A stretch of DNA of 64,000 nucleotides. Origin: Puffinus mauretanicus. Lineage: Eukaryota; Chordata; Aves; Procellariiformes; Procellariidae. Shown piece after piece: positions 12,901-26,500 of the stretch. The translations under genes were made by a program, and so were the position numbers. The stretch spans positions 1,875,001-1,939,000 of the forward strand of contig JAJKFH010000209.1 of the NCBI GenBank assembly GCA_023333565.1. Reading direction: 5' to 3'. The notes under the pieces are model-generated. The model was given only the letters and a program-made list of their open reading frames with translations. It had not been told where the DNA came from and did not search any database. The stretch's first letter is position 1, and every line of letters starts with the position of its first letter.

Positions 12901-15900
12901 GTCTTCATAGAATCCGGCTGGTGGTGTGATTTGCCTGATTAATTGTGACAGTGCTATCCATACTAAATCCCACATGGTTGAGCTCCTTTGCCTTGAAATC
13001 AAATGATGTAAACGAAAACATTTGAAAAGTATTCTGAGCTTTTTCACCCCCTCAAAAATCTCTCAACCAAAATTGAAGTGAAAGGCCTGGTGATCATAAC
13101 ATAGTCAGGCACAATGCCTTGCTGTGTACTTTAGGCAACACCTAGATCTCATGCCTAAGAGAGCATTTTATGGTTATTATAGCAGGAGGCCTTCTTGCTT
13201 CCAGGGGTAGCAGCATGCTTTTAGAATTGCTGCATTGCTGCTTGATTACTGGTGATGGTTATCTTACACGCTGGACCCAGCACGACAGAGAGAGGCAGTT
13301 CTGATTCGTATCACCCTGGGGAGCACAGGCATGTATCCAGACCAGGCATCGGCATCAATGGTAACTGTGGCATTGAAATTGCTAGAAAAGGCATGGAATC
13401 AGATAATCATCCATAAAAGAGTACTACTGAATTGCTATGAAGTTCACAGCTGGTAGTTTTGTATCTTACGGGAGCACGATACTGTGTAACAGGCAAAATC
13501 TGTTAAGTTTACTAAACAGGTTAAGGCAACTTCATTAGATAGGGTTTCTCCATTGTTCATGTTGGCTTATTTTTACCTCACCTTCTCCCTAAATGTACTT
13601 GCAAGTTATAAACAAATCCTTTGTGAGATGTCAAAAGAAGAGCAAATCAACTGCTCCAGGCCTAGGTTGTCTCTTGGAGGTTAAACTGAAATCTAATTAT
13701 TGACATTGTCACTAAATGGGATGAAATACATTCCAGAATGTCAAAAATTCCATTAACTTTTCTGACTTTTGTACACTCCAAATTTTGTAATTTCTCTTGC
13801 TTAGATAGTTTGATGCATTCCTGCAGCAATGCCTACTTCACAAGAGTAAAAATAGACCGAGCAATGAACTATTCGCCCTTCTCCCTAGCTTACACCAGAC
13901 ATCATCTATTTTAGGTTAAAAACCAGGAACAGATCTTCTGCCTTAATTTGAGGGAGACTCTGCTCTTAGAATCTTTTAAGAAGTCACAAGGAAGGTGAAT
14001 AAATGTCATGTTTTCAGATGTTCAGATCATTTTTATATGGGAATTGGCTGACCCTTCAATGCACTGGCTTTTATTAGGATAAGTGCCCTTTTCCTCAGCA
14101 ACAGTTTAAGGAGGTGGATCCCTTCTCTGAGCTTCCAGTCTTGTAGAGCCTCCTCACCTGGGTGCTTTTTAAAGGATAGTTACCACTGGCCGTACAGCTC
14201 TTGCAAGCATCTAAGTACAAGGACTTGGTGGCATGGCAGCAATATGCTCATGGTTGCAAGTGGGAGTTTTCTTGTTTTCTTTTACTTGCTACTGGAGAAC
14301 ACCACAGTCCTGGTTGTGGTTCTCACTCCTGGCTGCCTATGAACACTCTTTATCCATATGCTGTTAGAATGTTTGCAATAAGCTGGAGCGTAGCGGAAAA
14401 TGCTATTCAACGTCAGGCTCTGTAAAGGGGAAGTAAGACTTTACAAAGGCTCCTCTGCTCTAGGAGTTGCTGCTCTGCGTGTTCTAAGTGTGTTTACTCC
14501 AAAGGCATGGTGTACAGCTTATCTGTTTACAGATATATGTTTGATAAGAGGTGATTTGGTGAAATATATTAAAATTCATTTTGGTATGTAGCTTCTTCTG
14601 GATTAACATTTGTATATTGTTTTAACTTTTTCCACATGCTTATCTAAGACTAGTTTGTAAATCTCAAAGTAAGTGCGTGCTTACTGATGGTCATCATACC
14701 CCTCCTATTTGTACCCACAGTACGATATTTGCGGTTTGCAGGCTGGCTTGCTTTGACTCTTACGTGTAGATATTTTTGCTTGACAGATAACTAAATTCAG
14801 CTTCGATGTCCAAATCCAATGTATGCAAATATCAGCCCTTCATTTTTGTGTTTAAGCAAAATTTTACATCTGCATTAGAATGAAAAACATAGTTTGAGTT
14901 GATACGGGTGTTGCATATTGCATAAAGGTAGCAAGATGACATCAAGAACAGAAAATTATTATATTTTAGGCCACATGCAGTAGTAACTCTAAACAGGAAA
15001 TTACTGGGTTTTGCCCCCTTCGTACTTATGTTTTGATACTGAAATTCTCCCCACCACTAACCCATATTTCTATTTATTCATTGTTATCCCTATATCTTCC
15101 TCTGTCACTGCTTGTGCTCACTGTTCCTTAACCTCCAGCCCTAGAAAGACGGGTACACTGTTCGTTATGGCAGGCACACCAGCAGTCTGTAGAGCTGTCA
15201 GGAGCACTTGGGTAGGTAGATCAGTGCCTGATACTGGTTTTAATGTGCCCATCACTTCCAACGATGTTTCACCTGGCTTGAGGCTTGTGTTTGGGAGACC
15301 ACAGTATGCATTCCAGATGGCACTGCAAACAGCGTCTGCCAGGGAAAAACAGGTAAATATAATGAAGCAGGGAGGTAATTGGGGAACTGTACTGCGTAAT
15401 TTGATTATGGTCTCAGATGCAAGGGACTCAAAAAATAGTAGTTAAAACATAAATACTGGTGCTACAATGTTTATTATATGGTAGTAAACAATCCACTCAA
15501 TAAACATACGAAAATTTAGGTCAGAGCTGTAATTTACCACACTGGTGAAGAAAAATGTTGTGGTAGAATGAACTATCATGCTATTGCTTACAGATTTTTT
15601 TTGGCATGTGGCTTTTTCAATGATGTATTTGAAAGCGGATTTAGAATATGAAAATCATGCTGGTTTTTTATCCTCATTTTAGTCAGATGAAAAAAACCTT
15701 GATTTGTATATGTATAAGAGAATTTTCTAAAAACATGCTCTGCTATGCGATATAAATTTTTATAAGTGCGTAGTGCGTGAGTGTTTTTTCCCTGAGCCTT
15801 TTTCTTTTTTTTTAACCCCCTTGTCCGTGTTGCCCCCACTTCTTTCAAGAACTGTTAAGAAAGAAGTTCGGATACCTTGAATAAATTTTTTTGTCATTTA

Positions 15901-18900
15901 AAGTCTTCCATGTCCTTAAAACCCAACAAACTGCTTTCTGGCTCGCTAGTATTTCTTGAAAACGAAAAGTGGTTTGACAAAAGTTCTATTTTCTTCCAAA
16001 GCACTGGTCACACTTCTGGTTTTCAGTTGCTACCAGAGTAATCGGGTGGCTTTTTCCAGAAATTGTTTTTCCAGATTGTCAGAGGAAGATTGGATTTAAT
16101 ATAAATTCAATAAGATCTACCTTCCTTGAGATGCATGGGTCTTTATTAGATAGTGGGTGCTATTGCCTTTAACTATTTCAGTTGCCATAAGACTGGTCTG
16201 TCATTTGCCTTGTGCCTTGCATAGTTACTAACTCCTGGGTGCATAAAATCCTGTCTAATCAGAACAGTAGCATTTTACATCTACTGCAGACTCTCTCTTT
16301 TCTCAGCTATATGTCATAATACAATGTAAAATAAGTCTATATAAAATATCTATAGCATATGGATCAAAGAATATCAATATCAATAGTTCACTGTTTGTAA
16401 TTTAGAAATTCAGTGTAAATACCTAGTAATTTAGGATGATTACCCTCTGGATATGTGGTTTGTATGGGGGGGTAGATCACCATATGAGTCTGTAGCTCCT
16501 AAGTTGTTAATTACATCTGCAGACAGGTATGAGTTTGGTTGTCACACTGGTGTGCATGTATATATATTCAGGGACACACAAACACATACAAGAGGAAAGT
16601 TAAATCATTCCTATTTGATTCAGAGCATGCCTATAGGAAGAGTGCTCAGAGCAGCAGAAAAAAGAGCACGTGTTAACTCCGAGTCTTTAAAACTGTAGAG
16701 CCAGAGACATTCAATCACTGGACTTGGACTTGGGAGGGATGAATGGATAACATGCTTACTGAGACAAATGAAACTTGTGCAAGGTGCAGGAGCAGGGTCC
16801 CTGGTTAGCTGAAAGTCAGCTGAGGCAGAGTAAATGTGGCCGAAGAGAATAGCACAGGCAGAGGCTGACTGCTGCGGTGGTGAGGGCGGAGAGGTGTACA
16901 CGAAGGGGAGAGCCCTGCAGTCCTCAGAGGGCACTGCTCGAAGCCCAAACAGTTTTCATGGGTGATGGCGAAACTGGAGAGCCGTATTGTCTAAAGCTTT
17001 GGTGCTAGTGAAAGTAAAGAGTACATGTTTTTGGAACCCATGGAAAAATCTGTATCTCTTTTACTTCAACTTTTACATATACTGGAAGGGGTGAGCTCAA
17101 AACCACAGGGGCTAGAGCCCTTTGCTTCTGCTCCTGACAGCTGGAGAACAAGGCCAGCATTGTCTTACAGAAATAAAGTAGGCTGTCGTGGAGGCGGAAC
17201 CAGGAAAGCCCATGCCTAGTCGTTGTGCCAGGGAAATCACGAAAAACAGTGACACGGTTTTCTTAGACTAGAGGAGGCTTAAAAGCTCGTGGATGTAGTG
17301 AAATGCAAACACAACAGCTAGATGAGCGGAAAGGAGTCTTCCATGGCTGCTACAGTGTTATGCGTCAGAGGGAAGATCTGTTGTGTGCCAGCTGACTGTT
17401 TAGATTTTACAGATCAACCAGGTACACTGAAGATGTGCTGACTGCAGCTGTAACATTTCTGGAAAAGAAAACAAGGCCTTTGAGTTCCATATCCATCTAG
17501 AAAACACATATGGAGAGATTAAACCACTCTGTGCAAATTTCATTATCAGTTGCAGAGTCAATCTGCAGAAGAACAGCAGAAGAACACTTAGTTCTTAGAA
17601 GAACACTTCAGTGCCCCTTCCATAATCACATGTGAAACACACTGCTTTGTGTCTTCTCTGGGTTTTTGGGATTTTTGCTGTGGGGTTTTTCTGGGGTTCT
17701 TTTGGATGAAGAAAGGTTTCCTCATTGTGTAGTGCAGTTTTCTTCCTTCCCCAGATAGCAAAAATGTGGGCCTTTGAATGGCAAAAATGTTCAAATCTGA
17801 CCCAAGACTACCACTTGTAGTTATTAGTCAGATTTAAACACTAAGCTTACCTATGTTTACTGCTGAGTGCTTGTGGCTTTTTTTTGGTTAAATATATCAG
17901 GATTTTGGTAAAACTCCACTGTCTGGCTGGGGGCTAGAATCAAATATTGATCTTCGAAACTAGAATATTTTATTGATATAAAAATTGGAATCTCAGAGAC
18001 ACAAAAACAGGGAAAACAGCTTTTTGTGACTTCAAAATTGGGATCCCAGATACGCCAGTACACTGGAAGATGTAGAGAGTCTTCAGATCTAGAAGGTGGA
18101 CTCGCTTTTTTTCATTGAAACATTTTAGGAAAGCAGGATGGAATCTTAAGCTTTTTTCTGTTTTTATCTATATTGTGTTTCTAGACTTTCACTTTCATGT
18201 CATGCCTATTATTGCATCATTAGTGTTCTTTTATTCTTTTGTCTGGAAAACATGTCCTGAACGTGCTTTTATCTCTCCTCTTTATTGCTTGTAAACCTCA
18301 TACTACTTCACCACTGTGGCACAGCTAATGCTCTTTTCCTTTGCTTAAGCCTACCACAGTCTCTCCGGCCCTGCCGTCAATCACCAGCTGGATGCTGAGA
18401 CAAATTTTTTATAGCAGCTTCTGTCAGTAAAGAGAAAATATTTTGAAAAATACAGTCTAAAAGCTGAATGTCAGGCTGCTGAGTGGCCTGGTTAAACAGG
18501 AGAATTGACTCTGCCAAGTTTTTGTTGTTTAGCTTTTTTCTTAATTAAAAAAAAAAAAAGTGGTTTGGGGTCTAGCCCAAATAATAAACAAAATAAGACT
18601 TTCTTGGCAAGGACTCATAATTGACTAGCTTACTAAAATTCTTAAGCATCTCCATGGCCATTTCTGTCTCCACCTTTCCGGTCCCTGTAACGTGGAAGTT
18701 TTCAGTCTGTTTTGGATGTCACACAGAGGAGTAGCAAAGAACCCATGAACTCCAGTAGCTCTGTTGGACTCTCTGTAGTACCCTGTTTTGTTTTCTTTTT
18801 CAGTAAAAGCTAAATGACTGTGAAAGTGTGTTGTTTCTGAGGTTCAAAATCCTACAACAAGCAATACTCTCTTTGCAGGAGGTAATCCAAAGGAGGTTCT

Positions 18901-21321
18901 GGATGTCCTGAACTTAGTCTTTATGACCAGGGCAAAACACACTCAAAAGATTTAATAGGCAAGAAGCCGCATACTTTTTTAAAACCACTTTGAAAAAGGA
19001 TGGTGGAAGCACATGGCATAATGCATAGTAAATCTTGTATTAGAAAGCCGCAAACCCCTTGTTGAGAAGTTGCATTGGTCTCTTGAGCCAAAGAATATTG
19101 CTGTCCTACAGATATATTGTTGGAAGCTGCATTGAGAAGTGCAGCCTACTTGTTAGTTGATAAATAGAGATTAGAATCATATACTAGGCTATTTTATGGT
19201 GCTTGTTAACAATATTTACCTTCCTAAATTGATTCAGTATAATCCTCACTATGGCTTTACTTCATTTCTGGAAGACATATAGATAACGTGGTACTTATAT
19301 GCAGTCTTGCATGTCACTGAAAACCTGCTGTATTTCCTTAGTTGAATTGTGCAGCAGGATTATATTAACATAGATTTTGGAATATTTGAGCTCCCATAGG
19401 GTATGGTGTGTGGTTGATATGACATGACTTGCCTTCAACAGTTGTTTTAACAAGATATCCTTCATATAAAATATACCAGGCTGAAAGGCATAACTGAGTG
19501 AGTTTAGTTAGAAACACTGTTGGCAAAATTCTTCACTTTCATCTTTATCTGATTAATTCAAGGCTGAATGTACAGAGTAAGTATTTTTAACCTAGCATAG
19601 TATTTGGTATGTTTGGTTAAAAAAAAAAAACCAAACAAACAAAAAACCAAAATGAAAAACCCCACCCCCTAAAAAAACCCTTTAATATTATTTAGTACAA
19701 GATAATTTTTAATAAATTGTTAAACTTATTGCTAATGTATGAGCATTTACTCTAGTTGAAACCCATACTGCTTAAAATATCTTCTCACTCCTCCTAAAAA
19801 CTGCTTTAATAATACATTAATTAACACTTCTGTAGTACTTGGCATATTTAACACACAAGATAATTTACAGTTCCTAATATTTTAAACTGTGTGTTAAAAA
19901 GACTAGCATTAGCAAACAGAAAATATGTGAATATAGCATTAAATGCTAAACATATAATTTACATGTAGCTTGGTCTTTAATTTATTAAAAATAGATATAC
20001 TTTAATGTCTTGATAATACTGCTAATGTTGTTTGAACTACTATTAACATTTTTTCAAATTCCTGCTGATGGTTTATTCTTTTTATTATTACCATGCAGAT
20101 ACTTAATATCTAATAATACCAATAATTAACTTTTGGTATATATAAACAATTAACTTCAGATTTTATGGGAAAATAATTGTATTTTAATTTTTACCTATTT
20201 TCTCCTTGCACAGGGCTTTTTGTATTGACTGAAAAATATTCAGCCAAATTAATATCTGAAAATTCATATCTATGTACTTGCATCAAAAGGCTTTGACTGA
20301 CCATGTACTTGAGAACAGATTTCAGATATAGACAGATTTTTACTGTCTCTTGTCTTTATGCTGCAGAGAAAAGCTTACTACACGAGGATACTAAATGGCT
20401 TGAGGGTTTGGTAATGGGATGTGGAGACCTTCACCTTAGGTCACTAGTTTGAATGTAGCCCAGGTGGGTGGAAACTAAAACCCATTATCATCTGATGGCT
20501 CCTAGATGGCCTGTGTGAAATGAGTTGGTGGTCCCAGTCAACTTCCTAGTAGAAAGATGTCAATATTGCAGAATCATCATCACCATTTTCGCAGATTGGG
20601 ACCCTTGCTGGAACTCTTTGCAGAAAAATCAGTGGCTGGAGTGGTTTTGGGCACTGAATTACCCTCTGTACCTCAAGCGGTTTGTGTAGGACAGGCAAGA
20701 AGCATAATTGTGTAACAGAATGGAGAAACCATCGGCATTTGTTAGGCTTGTAAATACACTTCCAGAACTGTTTAGCTATGTTTGGCTCCCACTATCATTG
20801 CTTACAAGGTACTTCAGTGAAATGCTGCATGCTCCTTATAAACAAGTGGAAGATTTAGGAAAAAACAAACAAACAAAACAAAACCCCAGAGAACTTTTAC
20901 ATTAGTTAACACAAAGTCTGGAGAGGCTGTAATCCTGGCTGTATTTTCCTAGTTGACTCTCAAACTAGCTGGTTGAATCCCTCGACTTTTCCACCTGTAA
21001 TTTTGCCACCAGTCTCTAGTTGGTTACCAGAGGAGGAAAGTAATGTATGTTATATTATTGTCAGAGGCAGTGAAAGACTCTTAATTGTAATCGCTGTATA
21101 AAATCAATGCTCAAAATCTAATTGTTGTGAGGCATGGCAAGGCACATACTGTTTTCCAACCCACAGGGAATTGCTCTCTTCTTACAGCTTTTATGCATAG
21201 TGGTTTGTGTGTCTCTCGAACATGGTCTTGATTAGCTAATGAAGCTCACCTGGCCAGATAAAGGCAGCCTCATCAGGCACTCTCTGCTTTTTTGCTCAGG
21301 AAATTAAAGGAGAACCCTTTG
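9944..21321. other. Long non-coding stretch, no supported gene
   Basis: More than 11 kb without a recognisable gene or repeat. Contents noted: a CAA-rich tract (about 10926-10970); an unrecognised open frame around 15011-15445 containing an acceptor-like and a donor-like site (see findings); somewhat GC-richer sequence at 16.6-17.3 kb; and a strongly AT-rich block with an A/CA-rich tract (19620-19690) followed by long TTAAT-rich sequence to 20.2 kb. This is consistent with intronic or intergenic avian DNA. Conserved regulatory elements could be present but cannot be called without an alignment. Confidence 0.55.
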
Positions 21322-23576
21322 TCATAGAATCATAGAATGGTTTGGGTTGGAAGGGACCTTAAAGATCATGTAGCTCCAACCCCCCTGCCATGACCAGGGA
21401 CACCTTCCACTAGACCAGGTTGCTCAAATCTCCATCCAACCTGGTCTTGAACACTTCCAGGCATGGGGCAACCACAACTTCTCTGGGCAACCTGTTCCAG
21501 GGCCTCACCACCCTCATAGTGAAGAATTTCTTCCTTATATCTTGTCCTGGTTTCGGCTGGGATAGAGTTAAACCACGACAATCTAATCTAAATCTACATC
21601 TACCCTCTTTCAGTTGGCTAATACGGTTGGCTTACTGAGCTGCAAGCGCACATTGCCGGGTCATGTTGAGCTTCTCATCAACCAACACCCGCAAGTCCTT
21701 CTCTCAGGGCTGCTCTCAATCCATTCTCCACCCAGCTTGTATTTGTGCTTGGAATTGCCCCGTCCATGTGCAGGACCTTGCACTTGGCCTTGTTAACTTC
21801 ATGAAGTTTGCATAGGCCCACCTCTCAAGCCTGTCAAGGTCCCCCTGGATGGCATCCCTTCCCTCCAGCGTGTCTACCGCACCACACAGCTTGGTGTCAT
21901 CGGCAAACTTGCTGATGGGGCACTGAATCCCGCTGTCCATGTTGCCGACAAAGATATAAAACAGCGCCGGTCCCAATACCGACCCCTGAGGAACCCCACT
22001 CATCACTGGGCTCCACTTGGAAATTGAGCTGTGGACCGCGACTCTTTGAGTGCAACCACCCAGCCTATTCCTTATCCACCGAGTGGTCCCTCCGTCAAAT
22101 CCGTGTCTCTCCAATTTAGAGACAAGGATGTCGTGTGGGACTGTCAAATGCTTTGCACAAGTCCAGGTAGATGACATCAGTTGCTCTTCCCTTATCCACC
22201 AATGCTGCCCGTCGTAGAAGGCCACCGAATTTTTCAGGCACCATTTGCCCTTAGTGAGGCCATGTTGGCTGTCTGGAATCGCCTCCCTGTCCTCCATGTG
22301 CCTTAGCGTAGCTTCCAGGAGGATCTGTTCCATGATCTTCCCGGGCACAGAGGTGAGACTGACTGGCCTGTAGCTCCCCGGGTCTTCCTTTTTTCCCTTT
22401 TTAAAAATGGGGGTTATGTTTCCCCTTTTCCAGTCAGTGGGAACTTCACCGGACTGCCGCGACTTCTCGAATACGACGGATAGTGGCTTAGCAACTTCAT
22501 CCGCCAGTTCCTTCAGGATGCATCTCATCAGGTCCCATGGACCTGTGCACCTTCAGGTTCCTTAGATGGTCTCGAACTTGATCTTTTCCTACAGTGGGCA
22601 GTTCTTCATTCTCCCAGTCCCTGCCTTTGCCTTCTGCAACTTGTGCGGTGTGGCTTGAGCACTTGCCGGCGAAGACTGAGGAAAAAAGTCATTGAGTACT
22701 TCAGCCTTCTCCACATCCCGGGTAACCATGTCTCCCATTTCCTTTTGGAGAGGGCCCACATTTTCCCTAGTCTTTCTTTTATCCCCGACGTACCTATAGA
22801 AGCTTTTCTTGTTGCCCTTGCCGTCCCTGGCCAGATTTCATTCTATCAGGGCTTTAGCTTTCCTAACCCGACCCCTGGCTGCTCGGATCATTTCTCTGTA
22901 CTCCTCCCAGGCTACCTGTCCTTGCTTCCACCCTCTGTAGGCTCCCTTTTTGTGTTTGAGTGTGTCTAGGAGCTCCTTGTTCATCCATGCAGGCCTCCTG
23001 GCGTTTTTGCCTGACTTCCTCTTTGTTGGGATGCATCGCTCCTGAGCTTCGTCCAGCACAGCAGCTCTCCTCATTGGCTCCTCTATCACTTGGAGAAGGA
23101 AGTTATCATCAGCGCATTCCAGGAACCTCTCGGATTGCTTATGCCCTGCTGTGTTGTCCCTCCAACAGATATCGGGGTGGTTGAAGTGCCCCATGAGGAC
23201 CCGGGCTTGTGAACCATAGGCTGCTCCTGTCTGTCTGTAGAGGGCCTCATCTGCTCGGTATTCCTGGTCGGATGGCCTGTAGCAGACCCCTGCTATCATG
23301 TTACCTGTCCCTGTCCTCCCTTTAATCCTGACCCATGAGCTCTCGGTCGGCTCCTCATCCGTGCCCAGGTGGAGCTCCATGCACTCCAGCTGGTCATGGA
23401 CATAGAGGGCGACACCCCCTCCTCGTCTCCACTGCCTGAACTTCCTAAAGAGCCTGTGTCCTTCCATTCCAATGCTCCAGTCGTAGGAGCCATCCCACCA
23501 CGTCTCCATGGTGCCAATAAGATCATAGCCCTGCAGGCATGCGCACATCTCTAACTCCTTAGAGTCTTCTGGAGAG
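21322..23576 (-). mobile_element. CR1 LINE, 5'-truncated, internally deleted, ORF2 pseudogene
   Basis: The 3' end of the element is at the low coordinate (octamer-like CATAGAATCATAGAATGG), and transcription would run on the minus strand. The ORF2 product of CR1 is an endonuclease plus reverse transcriptase that nicks target DNA and copies its own RNA there. The endonuclease part (23548 down to about 23050) shows [22 protein letters not shown] and DNTAGHKQS. The RT part (22528 down to 21716) shows TPIFKKG, YRPVSLTSVPGK, SGVPQGSVLGP and the catalytic FADD box. Compared with typical CR1, two pieces are missing. About 90 codons between endonuclease and RT are gone near 23050, in frame. Over 100 codons after the RT are gone near 21610, where the 'ALAAQ' segment runs almost directly into the late 'LKEGRFRLD' segment. 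Frameshifts near 22250-22150 and 22530-22830 break the frame. The 5' end falls in the early endonuclease. A 38-bp LTR remnant interrupts it at 21543-21580. Confidence 0.95.
21543..21580 (+). mobile_element. 38-bp micro-LTR remnant with 4-bp target duplication
   Basis: The insert starts TGTCCTGGTTTCGGCTGGGA and ends GTTAAACCACGACA. The first 27 bases match the 5' end and the last 11-14 match the 3' end of the LTR family present complete at 39420-40041 and 49556-50131. It is flanked by ATCT on both sides (21539-21542 and 21581-21584). Removing the insert and one ATCT restores the normal CR1 wording (TTATATCTAATCTAAATC). The two ends are joined at a shared GTT: the 5' LTR end continues GAGTTGATTTT in the full copies and the 3' end is preceded by GGTTAAACC. 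This suggests that a full or solo LTR lost its centre by a short-homology deletion. It is younger than the CR1 it sits in. An assembly artefact is the main alternative. Confidence 0.85.
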
Positions 23577-26500
23577 CTAGCCTGTGGAATTACTGGTCCC
23601 CGTTAGTACTGCACCCACCCTAACTAAAAACTAATTCTTATTTTTCATACATGGGCCAAGGGGCCATACCACTAATGAGAAAGACCATGTTCCCATCAGG
23701 TTATGGATACCTCCAGTCACATTCGCATCCACTGGGCGTAACGTCATCCGTCAGAGATGGTATTTCATCATAGAAAAGTCACGGGAGCAGAGTGGCTGGG
23801 GTATTTCACTTCCTGCAATTTTCGTTGTCTCATGATTATGGCAAGATGATGCTGGTGTTCCAGCTTCATTCGCGTGCCTCAGACTTGGGCTGGATACTAG
23901 TGCACACTGGTGCTCGGGTGGAATTACTTTCGAACAGAGACAGAAGCATGTGTCATGTTTCTCATAAATTTCAAGCAAATATTTATTTCTCCTTAAAATA
24001 CAGTAGCTCTTTCTCAGATAAGTTGAACAGTGAATTAACTAATGTTAAGATGCTGGGCAACTTTCCACTTTTTCCACAATTTTTTGTTTCTAAATATACA
24101 AATATATAACGGGTTTATAGTCGGTATCCCAAGAGCCTATGTAACTTACCATATTCTGTATACATCCTCCCTAACAAACAAATCGGATGCATAACATTAC
24201 GCTGCCTGAATACCCTCACTTCCTCAAATATTCAGTGAGAATATGTAGATATTCAGTTATTTGGGTTTTCTCTATTTTTAAGATAGTAATGCATGCTTCT
24301 TTGCAGTGAACATTGTTTACAAAATTGCTGGAGGATTTTTCTTTTTCCTTGAGAATAGTTAACAAAATAAAAAGTTCTAAATGGAATATATGTTACTGTG
24401 TTAAAAGAAATTTGCCTATAATAGGCAAATAATAATATTTATTATAGCTGCATCTATTTTGAGATCAATAAGTATCAAATTTTTAATAAAAGCATCCACA
24501 AAACTTGTGTGTTGTGCAATATAAGATGCTAACCAGTTTGAATGCTCTGTTAAAACATTATGATGTAAAAAAAATTGCAGGAGGCTTGAACTGAATATTA
24601 TCTTTTCAACACTAATGGGCAAAAAAATTTGTATTCATTTGTTATATAGCAATCTTTATTAACTGAATTTCTAAATAACGGCATATTTAACCACATCTAG
24701 CTTGACAGGTAGTCATAGGGGGTTTTGTTAGGTTTTTTTGTGAAATAAAAACAGTTACATCTGACAAAAGGAACTTTCTGATGGTTTTTAATATTATCTG
24801 TTAATTCTAAATTAAATGTTTGTGCATGTTTACTGCTGTGGCTTTGTTTTTTGGCATGGGTAGTTCCAATTTGTAGTTAACAGAAATCTTTCTATCAATT
24901 TGCTTTTTCTGCCATGTCTTTTCAAAACACCTCAACCTAGTGCTGTAACTGTGGATGATGATCTAGGGACTGCAGGAGTTAGACAAGTCACAGTAGAGGT
25001 TTGTAAGTTCTTTTAATTTGCTAATCCATGCATGGAACAACATTTCCAGCATTACCCAGAGATTAAGCCCCAGGGCCAAGGGCAGGGCCTCAATTTTAGT
25101 TTGCTAGCGATAGGCATACTGTGGTTAGAACTAGGTCTCTGCTGTGGACAATACCAAGCCTTTTCAATTTAAATTTCAATAACGGTAGCAAAATATTAAA
25201 CATGGAGAACATGAATTTAAAAAAAAACCAAAACGCCACCCTGTCTTTGCATTCAGTCATTTCCCTGGATAAAGTATATGCTGTAATATTGGAGACCAAA
25301 AAATTGTTACTTTTTTCAAAAATTGAAAGAAATATAAATTAATACAGTATGTTAACTTTATGCAAAATATTTATTTCTGAGGGTGTGATTATTAATGAGC
25401 AAAGAACAAAAAAGATAATGATTTTTGTATAGATGATTGCATTAATGTTTAGCAATGTAATAAGTACTGCACTTCAATACAATTTTTTTAATAGATTTTT
25501 GTTTACTCTGATAATTAACTGGTAATTCGTTCACATTAAGTTGGCTGTTTTTAATGTAGGTCACAGGAATGGTAATCACTTTATTTGTTGATAGTAACTT
25601 TATGAGAGTGGAACGATTTTGGAGCTGTAGATTCAAAATGTAACAATATTTTATGTAATAGACAATTGTCTATTATAATACATCATATAACCTCTTAAAA
25701 CTGGAGAAAACATACCTGGTAGTGTTCAGATTTTTTTTCTAATTACCTTCCATTTTTATATATATATATGTTTTTTTTTTTTAAAAAAGAACATGTATAT
25801 ATACATACAGAGAGATTTTTCTGAATTCAGAACTTTCAGAAGGAACTCTTCACTCACATTAATTTCTATGAGCTGGAAGCAGTACATAGCTCAGTCAGAC
25901 TAAATACAAATAGAAGAACCATCTATAATGACTGCCTTTAGTGTTTATTGGAATAACATACATTGTGGTCATCTACTACTGCTGTATGTATTATGAATGT
26001 AATCGTGCAGTTAATTTTCATTATGTTAAATTCCCTCCAATGCCAAATTTAAGGAGGTAGCAAAAATATTACAAAGCACTTAACCAATAGGAAGCTGTAG
26101 GAGTATCTACATCCAAATAGATGATGCAGAGGTGGCGAGTCTTGTATGAACTCCAGAACTTAACTAATAGGAAAGGCAAATCGAAGATCAGATTAAGGAG
26201 TCCGAGAGGTCTTGAATACTCACTATTCTGTAGAAATGCTGCATCCCAGGACAGAAGAGTCGAAGGAGGAACACATTGCCTGCCTTACTAAAGTGATGCT
26301 TCTCTTTAAGAGGAAGATCCTAGTCCTGCATGTTACGTGTACCTGTGACTCCCATTACCTTTGCTATGAGTACTGTACATAGAAAGCTTGCAGAATCTGC
26401 CAGGATGCAGACTTTGTATTAGAGTTACGTAAGCATAACTCCTGTAGCTGGGTAGAGGTAGGTATAGGATACCTTTGCTATAGCTCTTTCTGTTGTTGAG

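Noticed and set aside
22643..23554. Plus-strand open frames over the CR1 at 22.6-23.6 kb
   Set aside because: They are antisense shadows of the CR1 endonuclease/RT coding sequence on the minus strand.
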